Origin: an uncultured Lachnospiraceae bacterium
GTDB taxonomy: Bacteria; Bacillota; Clostridia; Lachnospirales; Lachnospiraceae
Assembly: GCA_937910785.1 (NCBI GenBank)
Contig: CALDLG010000180.1
Span: forward strand, 1-35,506
Reading direction: 5' to 3'
Length of the DNA stretch: 35,506 nt
Shown piece by piece: positions 15,308 through 23,517 of this stretch. The stretch's first letter is position 1. Each line of letters opens with the position of its first letter. A program made the position numbers and the translations under genes. A model generated the notes under the pieces. That model was not told where the DNA came from, did not search any database, and saw only the letters and a program-made list of their open reading frames with translations.

Positions 15308-16129
15308 GGACGGCGGTACGTCATATTTTTTCTTAAAAAGCTTGCTGAAATGATAGGCGTCGTCGTAACCGACTCTGGAAGCAACTTCCTGTATGCTCGT
15401 GTAGTTTCCGCTTTCCAGAATTTCTCTGGCATGCTCCAGCCGGATATCGATCAGATAACGAATCGGCGTGTCGCCGGTTTCGCTCTTGAAGATTCTGGAA
15501 ATGTAAAAGGGGCTTAAATACATGTTTTCCGCAATCTGATCCAGAGATATTTTTTCCGAATAATGGTCAGAAAAATAGTTGATGATCTGTTCCACCACAT
15601 ATTTTTTGCCCGCAGACTCAAATTCATAGCCTTTATACTGTGTCAGGGGGGCGGTCTGTTCCCTGATAATCAGCAGAATCATCTGAATCAGATAGGAGCG
15701 GAGCATAAAATAACGGCCCTGACGCAACACTTCATTTTCGGCTTCCATACCGGAGACGATCCGAAACAGTTTCTGGCGGAAGTCCCCTGTCGTATGCAGT
15801 ACCGGGCCGTCTGCGATATCGAGGCGGTTTGGGGCCATTTCCCGAAAGGCCACGTCGGTAAAGCCGACAAAGAATTCCATTGTCGGCTTGCGGTTTCCGT
15901 CTTTAAGCGCCTGGTGCTGTACACCCGGATTGAGAATCAGAAGATCGCCTTCCTCCACCGAATAAAGTTCATTATCGATTCGATACCGGCCCTGGCCGGA
16001 GAGGATAAAAGCGATTTCAATATGATCATGGCTGTGATATTTTTTCTCGTCACAAAGTCTTGTTCCCTTCCATGTGAATAAAAAGGTGGGATTCAGGTCG
16101 TCGCCGAAGATATCTTTTCTGTCTGTCAT
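15287..16129 (-). CDS. AraC-family transcriptional regulator with cupin sensor domain
   Basis: A 280-residue regulator. The N-terminal half is an AraC-type cupin: HSHDHIEIAFILSGQGRYRIDN, then EEGDLLILNPGVQH. The C-terminal 100 residues carry two helix-turn-helix units (ISLDQIAENMYLSPFYISRIFKS, and IQEVASRVGYDDAYHFSKLFKK). Such proteins sense a small ligand, often a sugar, and activate a neighbouring operon. It is divergent from the ABC exporter pair at 16362, the likely target. The ATG at 16129 is chosen for its AAAGGGAG site and because upstream residues in the longer frame are hydrophobic noise. The 232-base divergent gap contains a 15-base direct repeat that may be its binding site. Confidence 0.88.
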   Translation of the reverse strand: MTDRKDIFGDDLNPTFLFTWKGTRLCDEKKYHSHDHIEIAFILSGQGRYRIDNELYSVEEGDLLILNPGVQHQALKDGNRKPTMEFFVGFTDVAFREMAPNRLDIADGPVLHTTGDFRQKLFRIVSGMEAENEVLRQGRYFMLRSYLIQMILLIIREQTAPLTQYKGYEFESAGKKYVVEQIINYFSDHYSEKISLDQIAENMYLSPFYISRIFKSETGDTPIRYLIDIRLEHAREILESGNYTSIQEVASRVGYDDAYHFSKLFKKKYDVPPSKIKRKS

Positions 16130-16175
16130 GATGTTTTCACTCCCTTTCTCATTGTACAGAATATTCGGGCAAAAG

Positions 16176-16216
16176 TAAAATACAAAATAAGCAGGCCAAA
16201 ATAAAATACAAAATAA
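16176..16216. repeat. Direct repeats in the AraC/ABC divergent region
   Basis: TAAAATACAAAATAA occurs perfectly at 16176-16190 and 16202-16216, 26 bases apart, and a weaker copy may follow at about 16223. Two tandem sites of this size in a divergent gap fit AraC-type binding. Confidence 0.6.
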
Positions 16217-16361
16217 CACGACCGAAATAAACTGGAAAGTATCCCGGAGACAAACGCCTGCAGGAATGACAGCGCCATACAAAATTATACAGGAAGGCCG
16301 CAAGATACTACATTTCCTTTTTGCGACAGAATCGTATACTGAACTAAAAAGGAGGTGCACC

Positions 16362-18128
16362 ATGACGGCAAATAAATGGTTCTTTTCATTTCTGAAAAAA
16401 TACAGATGGATGATGGGGGCGGCGCTTTGCCTGACGACGGTGATTTCCGCGCTGGCAATCGTAAATCCTTATATATCCGGACTGATTGTGGATGATGTCA
16501 TTATCGGCGGGAAATATGCTCTTTTGCCGCGGCTGATTGCGGCCCTGCTTGTGATCACCGGGATACGGGGTGTTCTGCGTTTTTTTTATCAGGTCATCTT
16601 TGAGACCTGTTCTCAGGGAGTATTATATGAAATGCGCGACAAAGTATACCGGAAGCTTTTGCAGGAGGATTTTGCATTTTATAATAAGAAGCGGACGGGT
16701 GACCTGATGTCCAGACAGACAGGCGATATGGATGCGATCCGCCATTTCGTAGCGTATGTTATTTATAGTTTATATGAAAATGCACTGCTATTTTTGTTCG
16801 CACTGTTTATGATCTTTACGGTAAATGTGAAGCTGGCGCTCTGCATGCTGGCAGTGCTTCCTTTTACCGGATTGACGACATATTTACAGTCCAGGGCGGT
16901 AAGGCCCGCCTTTCAGCGCAACCGGAACTGCTTTTCTTCCCTGAATGCCTTCGTACAGGAAAATATCAGCGGAAACCGGGTAGTAAGGGCCTTTGCGAAA
17001 GAAGACTTTGAAATCAGTAAATTTAACCGGGAAAATGACGCTTTTCGGGCATCACAGCTGGATGCATCCAAAATCTGGAAAAAGTATCTGCCTGTTTTTG
17101 AGATTCTGTCCCATATGCTGATGATAATTCTTATGCTGTATGGCGGTTATATGGTTATTCAGGATGAGATTACGATGGGAAATCTGGTGACGGTGAACGG
17201 TTACCTGTGGATGCTTACCGTACCGCTCCGCATGGCAGGCTGGTGGGTAAATGATATCCAGCGTTTTACGACCTCCGTGGAAAAAATTTATGCGACTTAT
17301 ATCGAAGAACCGGGCGTAAAGCCGCCGTGCGAAGGAATTGAAAGAAAGCATTTCGACGGCCGGGTGGAATTCCGGAATGTTTCCTACCGGGCGGATGATG
17401 AAGAGATCGTGCACGATATCGATTTTACGGCGGCTCCCGGTCAGTCGATCGGTATTATCGGTTCTACCGGAGCGGGCAAGTCCACGATCATGAACCTGCT
17501 GTGCCGTTTCTATGACACAACGGCCGGAGAAGTGCTGGTGGACGGCATTAATGTAAAGAATCTGGATCTCTATGAGCTGCGGGATAATATCGGGATGGCG
17601 ATGCAGGATGTCTTTCTTTTTTCCGATACGATCGAGGGAAACATTGCCTATGCCAGACCGGACTGTTCTTTCGAGGAAGTAAAGCGGGCGGCGATTATGG
17701 CGGATGCCAACCATTTTATTCAGTCGCTGCCGGATGGTTATGATACGATTGTGGGAGAACGGGGTGTCGGTCTTTCGGGCGGTCAGAAGCAGCGTATCTC
17801 TCTGGCAAGGGCTCTTTTGAAGGACCCGGCGATTCTGATTCTGGACGATACCACATCCGCCGTTGATATGGAAACGGAGAGCTACATACAGGAGCAGTTA
17901 AGGAAGATTGAAAAAAAATGTACTATTTTTATCATAGCTTACCGCATTTCCTCCATACGCGACTGCGATCTGATCCTCGTTATGAATAATGGGAGGATCA
18001 TAGAGCGAGGGACGCATGACGAGCTGGTGGCGATGGACGGTTATTATGCGGCGGCATTCAGAAATCAATATGGAGAAATTCCCGAAGAAGTGAAGGAAGG
18101 TATGCGATATGGCACGGAACAGATATGA
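16362..18128 (+). CDS. Heterodimeric ABC exporter subunit with degenerate ATPase site
   Basis: A 588-residue type IV ABC exporter half: six membrane helices over about residues 15-300, then a nucleotide-binding domain. Walker A is GSTGAGKST (367-375), the Q-loop is at Q415 and the signature is LSGGQ (471-475). The catalytic Glu after Walker B is replaced by Asp (LILDD, D496), and the switch His is replaced by Tyr (IIAYR, Y527). Its own ATP site is therefore predicted to bind but hardly hydrolyse ATP, as in BmrC or TM287-type partners. The ATG 16362 follows AAAAAGGAGG; an earlier in-frame start has no such site. It overlaps the second subunit by 20 bases. Cargo unknown: drug, peptide or lipid. 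Confidence 0.93.
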   Translation: MTANKWFFSFLKKYRWMMGAALCLTTVISALAIVNPYISGLIVDDVIIGGKYALLPRLIAALLVITGIRGVLRFFYQVIFETCSQGVLYEMRDKVYRKLLQEDFAFYNKKRTGDLMSRQTGDMDAIRHFVAYVIYSLYENALLFLFALFMIFTVNVKLALCMLAVLPFTGLTTYLQSRAVRPAFQRNRNCFSSLNAFVQENISGNRVVRAFAKEDFEISKFNRENDAFRASQLDASKIWKKYLPVFEILSHMLMIILMLYGGYMVIQDEITMGNLVTVNGYLWMLTVPLRMAGWWVNDIQRFTTSVEKIYATYIEEPGVKPPCEGIERKHFDGRVEFRNVSYRADDEEIVHDIDFTAAPGQSIGIIGSTGAGKSTIMNLLCRFYDTTAGEVLVDGINVKNLDLYELRDNIGMAMQDVFLFSDTIEGNIAYARPDCSFEEVKRAAIMADANHFIQSLPDGYDTIVGERGVGLSGGQKQRISLARALLKDPAILILDDTTSAVDMETESYIQEQLRKIEKKCTIFIIAYRISSIRDCDLILVMNNGRIIERGTHDELVAMDGYYAAAFRNQYGEIPEEVKEGMRYGTEQI

Positions 18129-19911
18129 TGTGGATGAAATACTGGAAGACCATTTTGACGTAAATCAGCTGAAACGTCTCGGAAGCTATATGACACCCTA
18201 TAAAAAGAGGATGGGCGTCGTTATTTTTGTCATGCTCTCCGCTTCGGCGCTTACGATGCTGATTCCCCGGTTTTTTATGAAGGTGCTGGACGAATGCATT
18301 CCGGCAAAGGATATGAGGGCTATCGGTATGTACTGCGCGCTGACCTTTGTGATCGCGCTGTATTCGGCGCTCAGTCTCCGCTATAAAATCAGGGTGACGA
18401 ACGAGATCGGGCAGAACATTATTCACAGGCTCCGCTCCGATATTTTTGAACATCTGCAAAAGCTGCCTTTTTCTTATTATGATGACAGGCCGCACGGCAA
18501 GATTCAGGTAAGAGTGGTAAACTATGTCAACAGTTTAAGCGACCTGCTTTCCAACGGCATCATCAATACGATTACGGATCTCTGTAACCTGATTTTTATT
18601 CTGATCTTCATGCTGCTTATCAATGTGCGGCTGACGCTTATCTGCCTGTGCGGTCTTCCGGTGCTGGCGGCCGTCGTGGTGCTGATTAAGAAGAAACAGC
18701 GCCGGGCCTGGCAGATTCAGAGCAATAAGCAGTCAAACCTGAATGCATATATTGCGGAAAGCATCAACGGTATCCGGGTTACGCAGTCCTTTACGAGAGA
18801 GAAAAAGAACTCGGATATATTCAATTATTTAAGCGGCAGTTACCGTCAGGCGTGGATGCGGGCCGTGAAGTTCAATTTCCTGATGGGGCCCAGCGTGGAT
18901 ATTATATCCACCGTAACGACTTCTTTCGTCTATGTGATCGGTATCCATTACATGCTGGATGGTGGAAGAAACGGGATTACGGTAGGTGTACTGACCGCCT
19001 TTACGGCTTATATCAGCCGGTTCTGGAATCCGATCAATACGCTGGCAAGCTTTTACAATTCGCTGCTGACGGCGATCTCTTATCTGGAGCGTATTTTTGA
19101 GACGATAGATGAGGAGGTTCTCGTGAAGGATGCGCCCGATGCGGTTTTGATGCCGGAAATTATCGGACGGGTGGAGTTCCAGGATGTCAGCTTCAGCTAT
19201 GAAGAGGGGCACAGAATTCTGAACCGGATTAATTTTACCGCCTCTCCCGGCGCGACTTTCGCCATCGTTGGACCTACCGGTGCGGGAAAGACGACGATCG
19301 TCAATCTGCTCAGCCGCTTTTATAATGTGGATTCCGGACGGATTCTGATCGATGGTGTGGATATTTCCGGTGTGACGATCCGGTCGCTGCGGGAGCAGAT
19401 GGGTGTTATGATGCAGGACAGCTTCGTGTTTTCCGGGACAATCATGGATAACATACGTTATGGAAATATGGAGGCTTCGGACGAAGATGTCATACGTGCG
19501 GCCAAAACGGTCTGCGCCCATGACTTCATCATGAAAATGGAGAATGGCTACGAAACGGAAGTGAACGAACGCGGAAGCCGCCTTTCCGCAGGGCAGAGAC
19601 AGCTGATCTCTTTCGCGAGGGCGCTTCTTGCGGACCCGAAGATTCTGATTCTGGATGAAGCTACTTCCAGCATCGATACGGAAACGGAGCTGGTTCTGCA
19701 GAAGGGACTGCAGGAGCTTCTGAAAGGACGGACCTCTTTCATCATTGCGCACAGGCTTTCCACGATCAAAAATGCGGACTGCATTATGTATGTGGATAAG
19801 GGAGATATTCTGGAGCGCGGCACGCACGAAGAGCTTCTGGCGCAAAAAGGAGAATATTATAAGCTGTATATGTCCCAGTTCGATTTCCTGATGTCGGCAA
19901 AAGTGGGCTGA
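18109..19911 (+). CDS. Heterodimeric ABC exporter subunit with consensus ATPase residues
   Basis: A 600-residue partner of the preceding protein. An extra N-terminal segment of about 25 residues comes before the six-helix membrane domain (about 35-330). The nucleotide-binding domain has Walker A GPTGAGKTT (388-396), Walker B LILDE with catalytic E517, and switch H548 (IIAHR), all consensus. Its signature is LSAGQ (492-496) instead of LSGGQ. In the dimer this altered signature faces the degenerate Walker site of the first subunit, so both changes fall in the same composite site while the other site is fully consensus. The start lies inside the end of the first gene, implying coupled translation and equal amounts. 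Confidence 0.93.
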   Translation: MARNRYDVDEILEDHFDVNQLKRLGSYMTPYKKRMGVVIFVMLSASALTMLIPRFFMKVLDECIPAKDMRAIGMYCALTFVIALYSALSLRYKIRVTNEIGQNIIHRLRSDIFEHLQKLPFSYYDDRPHGKIQVRVVNYVNSLSDLLSNGIINTITDLCNLIFILIFMLLINVRLTLICLCGLPVLAAVVVLIKKKQRRAWQIQSNKQSNLNAYIAESINGIRVTQSFTREKKNSDIFNYLSGSYRQAWMRAVKFNFLMGPSVDIISTVTTSFVYVIGIHYMLDGGRNGITVGVLTAFTAYISRFWNPINTLASFYNSLLTAISYLERIFETIDEEVLVKDAPDAVLMPEIIGRVEFQDVSFSYEEGHRILNRINFTASPGATFAIVGPTGAGKTTIVNLLSRFYNVDSGRILIDGVDISGVTIRSLREQMGVMMQDSFVFSGTIMDNIRYGNMEASDEDVIRAAKTVCAHDFIMKMENGYETEVNERGSRLSAGQRQLISFARALLADPKILILDEATSSIDTETELVLQKGLQELLKGRTSFIIAHRLSTIKNADCIMYVDKGDILERGTHEELLAQKGEYYKLYMSQFDFLMSAKVG

Positions 19912-19925
19912 TAAATGATATTTTA

Positions 19926-19970
19926 CTCATTTCCCGCATAGAGTGTAACAAGATCCTATGCGGGAATGAG
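19926..19970 (+). promoter_or_regulatory. Long hairpin that covers the cwlD ribosome-binding site
   Basis: The arm CTCATTTCCCGCATAG (19926-19941) pairs with CTATGCGGGAATGAG (19956-19970), with one bulged T and a 14-base loop. The only candidate Shine-Dalgarno sequence for the ATG at 19974 (GGGAATGAG) lies in the 3' arm. There is no T-run after the stem. It may be a translational switch, or a terminator-like end for the ABC operon. Confidence 0.65.
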
Positions 19971-19973
19971 CAG

Positions 19974-20687
19974 ATGAAGAGAGAAGAAAACTTAAAAACA
20001 GCAATCAGAGTAATGACGGCGCTTCTTGCAATAGTGTCCGTCTATTTTGTGTTATATGGAAGAAGCAGGGAAGCTTCCTCCGGAGACGTACGGGAAGAAA
20101 AGAAAAGACCCTGTGTTGTGATCGATGCGGGACACGGGGGAGCCGATCCTGGTAAGGTGGGAATTAACGGCGCACTGGAGAAGGATATTAATCTGGAAAT
20201 TGCAAAAAAGCTGAAGATGTTTCTGGAGCAGGAGGGAGTTGAGGTCATTCTGACGAGAGATTCGGATGCGGGTCTGTATGATGAAAATGCGTCCAATAAG
20301 AAAGTACAGGACATGAAAAGGCGGGTTGAAATCATCGAAGAGGCCGATCCGGTCATGACAGTCAGCATACATCAGAATAGTTATCATGAGGAGTATGTAC
20401 ATGGGGCGCAGACTTTTTATTATGCAAACAGTGAACAGAGTAAAATCCTTGCCGAAAAAATACAGATGTTATTATTAGATGAGCTGGACGGGGAGAATAC
20501 GCGCATGGCAAAGAGCAATGACAGTTATTATCTGCTGAAAAAAACATCCTCGCCAATCGTTATTGTGGAGTGCGGTTTCCTTTCCAACAGCGAAGAAGCG
20601 CAGAAGCTGGAATCGGATCTGTATCAGGAAAAACTGGCCTGGGCGATTCATTTGGGGATTATGCAATATATTAATAGTCAAGATTGA
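19974..20687 (+). CDS. cwlD: N-acetylmuramoyl-L-alanine amidase, CwlD-like
   Basis: A 237-residue zinc amidase (Amidase_3) that removes the stem peptide from muramic acid. In spore formers CwlD starts the making of muramic-delta-lactam in the cortex, needed for germination. An N-terminal membrane anchor spans about residues 9-28. The zinc ligands are H54 (DAGHGG), E69 (ALEKD) and H133 (SIHQNS), and the catalytic Glu is E199 (VECGFLSN), so the site is complete. The length and single domain match CwlD. The start at 19974 is the only good ATG, but its ribosome-binding site is inside a strong hairpin. Neighbouring wall genes (SleB-like at 22289) fit a sporulation or wall role. Confidence 0.88.
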   Translation: MKREENLKTAIRVMTALLAIVSVYFVLYGRSREASSGDVREEKKRPCVVIDAGHGGADPGKVGINGALEKDINLEIAKKLKMFLEQEGVEVILTRDSDAGLYDENASNKKVQDMKRRVEIIEEADPVMTVSIHQNSYHEEYVHGAQTFYYANSEQSKILAEKIQMLLLDELDGENTRMAKSNDSYYLLKKTSSPIVIVECGFLSNSEEAQKLESDLYQEKLAWAIHLGIMQYINSQD

Positions 20688-20703
20688 AAAAGCGTGGTAC
20701 AAT
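20675..20703 (+). promoter_or_regulatory. Possible promoter of the ywlC-rpiB-hydrolase group
   Basis: TAGTCA (20675-20680), 17 bases, TACAAT (20698-20703), straddling the cwlD stop codon. The -35 match is weak. Confidence 0.35.
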
Positions 20704-20745
20704 ATAAAAGGCTATGATATTTTGGAAAAGAGGAAGTAAGAGGCT

Positions 20746-21810
20746 GTGGATACGAAAATTATCCGGGTTGAAGAACCGCATATACAGATGTCGCTGCTGC
20801 GTCAGGCAGGAGAAATAATAAGAGCGGGAGGTCTGGTTGCTTTTCCAACGGAGACGGTATATGGACTGGGGGGCGACGCGCTGAGTCCGGAATCTTCTAA
20901 GAAGATATACGCGGCTAAGGGCAGGCCGTCTGACAATCCTCTGATCGTACATATTTACAGAATGGAGGATCTGGCGTTTCTCGTAAGCGAAATACCGGAA
21001 ACGGCGGTTAAGCTGGCGGAAGCTTTCTGGCCGGGCCCGCTCACCATGATTTTTCATAAATCCGAGGCGGTGCCTTATGAAACGACAGGAGGACTTGATA
21101 CGGTAGCGGTCAGAATGCCCTCGCATCCGACTGCAGCGGCATTTATCCGGGAAGCCGGGGGATATGTGGCGGCGCCGAGCGCGAACAGGTCCGGAAAGCC
21201 AAGCCCGACTTCTGCGAGATTTGTTGAGGAGGATCTTAAAGGGCGTATCGAGATGATTCTGGACGGAGGAGACGTAGAGATCGGCCTGGAATCAACAATC
21301 ATCGATATGACGGCCGGAAAGCCCGTCATCCTGCGGCCGGGTTATATCACGAAAGAAATGCTGGAGGAGGTTCTGCAGTCTGTGGACGAGGATGGGACGA
21401 TGATGACGGATGAAAGCGGTCAGGCTCCGAAAGCGCCCGGCATGAAGTACCGGCACTATGCGCCCGAAGGAAGCCTGACGATTGTGGAAGGCGGCGGGGA
21501 GCAGGTGACATCCTATATCAACAGGCAGGTTGACCGCCTGCGGCAGCAGGGGGTTAAAACCGGTGTAATCGGTACGGATGCCACGATCGGAAGATATCGG
21601 GGGGATGTCTGCAAAAGCGCCGGAAGCAGAGAGGATGAACGGACGATTGCCAGGGAATTATATCGAATTCTGCGGGAGTTCGATGATGAGAAAGTGGCTG
21701 TTATTTATTCGGAATCCTTTGATACCGCAGGCATTGGACAGGCAATCATGAACAGGCTGCTGAAGGCGTCAGGCCATCATATTATATATTTAAATGACGA
21801 ATGTTATTAA
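20746..21810 (+). CDS. ywlC: L-threonylcarbamoyladenylate synthase (Sua5/YwlC type)
   Basis: This enzyme makes threonylcarbamoyl-AMP from threonine, bicarbonate and ATP, the first step of the t6A modification of tRNA position 37. The 354-residue product has the YrdC-like catalytic domain (about 10-205), with GLVAFPTETVYGLGGDAL, KGRPSDNPLIVHI and SANRSGKPSPT. A linker and a C-terminal Sua5 domain (about 230-350) follow, so it is the long Sua5 form rather than the short TsaC form. The start is a GTG at 20746, preceded by GAGGAAGTAAGAGG. TcdA at 12329 acts later on the same modified base. rpiB starts 22 bases after its stop. Confidence 0.93.
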   Translation: MDTKIIRVEEPHIQMSLLRQAGEIIRAGGLVAFPTETVYGLGGDALSPESSKKIYAAKGRPSDNPLIVHIYRMEDLAFLVSEIPETAVKLAEAFWPGPLTMIFHKSEAVPYETTGGLDTVAVRMPSHPTAAAFIREAGGYVAAPSANRSGKPSPTSARFVEEDLKGRIEMILDGGDVEIGLESTIIDMTAGKPVILRPGYITKEMLEEVLQSVDEDGTMMTDESGQAPKAPGMKYRHYAPEGSLTIVEGGGEQVTSYINRQVDRLRQQGVKTGVIGTDATIGRYRGDVCKSAGSREDERTIARELYRILREFDDEKVAVIYSESFDTAGIGQAIMNRLLKASGHHIIYLNDECY

Positions 21811-21832
21811 ATGTTTACAGGAGGGACTTCAA

Positions 21833-22267
21833 ATGGTAGGAATTGGAAGCGATCATGGCGGTTATGATTTAAAGCAGGCGGTAATCGCGTATCTGGAGGA
21901 GCAGGGAATCGAGTACAGGGATTTTGGCTGTAAAGATAAAAATTCCTGCGATTATCCGATTTACGGAAAGGCAGTGGCCGAAGCGGTGGCGGATGGAACC
22001 TGTGAGAAGGGAATCGTGATCTGTACGACCGGAATCGGCATTTCCATGGTGGCCAATAAGGTGCCGGGCGTTCGATGCGCTCTGTGTGCGGATACGGTAT
22101 CGGCACAGCTTACAAGACTGCATAACGACGCAAACGTTCTGGCGATGGGGGGCGGCATTGTAGGGAACAATCTGGCGCTCAGTATCGTGGATGCGTTTCT
22201 GCATACGGAATTTTCCGGTGAGGAGAAACACAGAAGAAGAGTCGGTATGATCGAACGGACATCATGA
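21833..22267 (+). CDS. rpiB: Ribose-5-phosphate isomerase B / sugar-phosphate isomerase
   Basis: A 144-residue RpiB/LacAB-family enzyme that interconverts ribose 5-phosphate and ribulose 5-phosphate in the pentose phosphate pathway. It has IGSDHGGYDLKQ at the N-terminus, the catalytic Cys64 in ICTTGIGISMVANK, and LHNDANVLAMGG, all as in active enzymes. The start at ATG 21833 is set by AGGAGGG 6-7 bases ahead. An upstream in-frame ATG at 21794 lies inside the preceding gene. A close relative such as allose-6-phosphate isomerase cannot be excluded. Confidence 0.92.
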   Translation: MVGIGSDHGGYDLKQAVIAYLEEQGIEYRDFGCKDKNSCDYPIYGKAVAEAVADGTCEKGIVICTTGIGISMVANKVPGVRCALCADTVSAQLTRLHNDANVLAMGGGIVGNNLALSIVDAFLHTEFSGEEKHRRRVGMIERTS

Positions 22268-22288
22268 CGGATTGAGCGGGGGAACCTT

Positions 22289-23488
22289 ATGAGATTCAGG
22301 CAGAATACGACAGCGGCATTGTTTTTTTTCATGCTGCTTATGCTTGCGCCTGTTTCCGTATATGCGACAGAAGAGACCAGACATCAGATTGAGGAAGCGG
22401 AGCGGGAAAAAGAGAATATGGAATCGCAGCTTGATGAAACAAGGGAGAATCTGGATGAGTTAAACGAACAGAAAAGCTCTTTGGAGGGCACTTTGTCGAA
22501 TCTGAATACGGAGCTGTCTCAGGTGAGCAATCATCTGAGCGAGCTGGAAACGCAGATTGCGGATAAGGAAGCGGAGATCGAAGAAACCAATCAGATGATC
22601 GAGGTAGCAAATCAGGAGCTGGAAGACGCGATTGCCGTAAAGGACGCGCAGTATGAAAGCATGAAGATGCAGATCAAGTTTATGTATGAGAAGAGTGATT
22701 CTCTGTATCTTGAAATGTTTTTTTCATCGGGAAGCTTTGGGGAGCTGTTAAACCGGAATGATTATATCGAGCAGTTATCAGCTTACCAGCAGAAAACACT
22801 GCAGGAATATCAGGAAACACAGGAAAAAATAGAAGAGATCGCCGCTCAGCTGGAAATGGCCAAAGCGCAGCTGGAAGCGGATAAAGGCGAACTGGACAAT
22901 TACAGGGTACAGGTAGTCGCAGAGCAGAGTAAGGTTTCCGGACTGGTCAGTCAGGCGAACAATTCCCTGAACGCGACGTCCAGTCAGATCTCTGATGCGG
23001 AAGCCGCGGCTCTGGCATATGAGCAGCAGATAAAACAGCAGGAAGAAAACCTTGCGGCTTTGCGTGCCAAGCTGGCAGAAGAAATGCGTATGGCGGAACT
23101 GGCGGCACAGTCCAGCTGGCGGGATATTTCCGAAGTTCATTTTGCGGAGGGAGATCGATATCTGCTTGCCAACCTGATCTATTGCGAGGCGGGTGCGGAG
23201 CCATACAGCGGACAGGTCGCGGTGGGCTCTGTTGTCATCAACAGAGTATTGAGCGCGGTTTATCCCGATACAATTGTGGGTGTTATTTATCAATCGGGAC
23301 AGTTTTCGCCGGTTGGAAGCGGAAGACTTGCGCTGGCTCTGGCGGAGGGAAGGGCGACCGCGAGCTGCTATCAGGCGGCGGACGAAGTGATGTCCGGAAC
23401 GACCAATGTCGGAACATGTGTTTATTTCAGAACGCCCGTAGACGGGATCGCTCCGCGTTATACGATCGGCGGGCATATTTTCTATTAG
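22289..23488 (+). CDS. Secreted coiled-coil cell wall hydrolase, SleB-type catalytic domain
   Basis: A 399-residue exported protein. A signal peptide of about 26 residues ends at VYA. A long coiled-coil region follows (about 27-275, rich in E, Q and L heptads), resembling the PcsB/CwlO-type regulatory coiled coil. The C-terminal domain (about 282-399) is of the SleB/CwlJ cell wall hydrolase family (Hydrolase_2), with the likely catalytic Glu300 in YCEAGAEPYSGQVAVGSVVINRV. This family cleaves glycan strands, in spore cortex or vegetative wall. The coiled coil suggests control by a membrane partner such as FtsEX, but no FtsEX is in the window. GGGGGAA precedes the ATG. It converges with the DUF402 gene. 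Confidence 0.88.
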   Translation: MRFRQNTTAALFFFMLLMLAPVSVYATEETRHQIEEAEREKENMESQLDETRENLDELNEQKSSLEGTLSNLNTELSQVSNHLSELETQIADKEAEIEETNQMIEVANQELEDAIAVKDAQYESMKMQIKFMYEKSDSLYLEMFFSSGSFGELLNRNDYIEQLSAYQQKTLQEYQETQEKIEEIAAQLEMAKAQLEADKGELDNYRVQVVAEQSKVSGLVSQANNSLNATSSQISDAEAAALAYEQQIKQQEENLAALRAKLAEEMRMAELAAQSSWRDISEVHFAEGDRYLLANLIYCEAGAEPYSGQVAVGSVVINRVLSAVYPDTIVGVIYQSGQFSPVGSGRLALALAEGRATASCYQAADEVMSGTTNVGTCVYFRTPVDGIAPRYTIGGHIFY

Positions 23489-23517
23489 AATACGGATTAT
23501 TTGGAATACGGATTATT
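23489..23517. repeat. 13-base tandem duplication between convergent genes
   Basis: AATACGGATTATT occurs at 23489-23501 and 23505-23517 with TGG between them. The second copy forms the last bases and stop of the DUF402 gene. No terminator hairpin is seen here. Confidence 0.75.

Noticed and set aside
16151..16156. Minus-strand TACAAT as the AraC gene -10 box.
   Set aside because: Transcription would start only about 15 bases before the ATG, and no good -35 box lies at the right distance.
16130..16363. A longer N-terminus for the AraC-type regulator starting near 16363.
   Set aside because: It would run antisense through the exporter leader and add a hydrophobic tail foreign to the family. The ATG at 16129 is well placed.
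18829..19845. A 338-codon minus-strand open frame, and similar long frames at 17052-17714 and 9774-10463.
   Set aside because: They are antisense to ABC ATPase genes with intact motifs, and their products are rich in R, H and Q with no domain.
23489..23517. The 13-base tandem repeat as a mobile-element target duplication.
   Set aside because: Nothing is inserted between the copies; a simple local duplication explains it.
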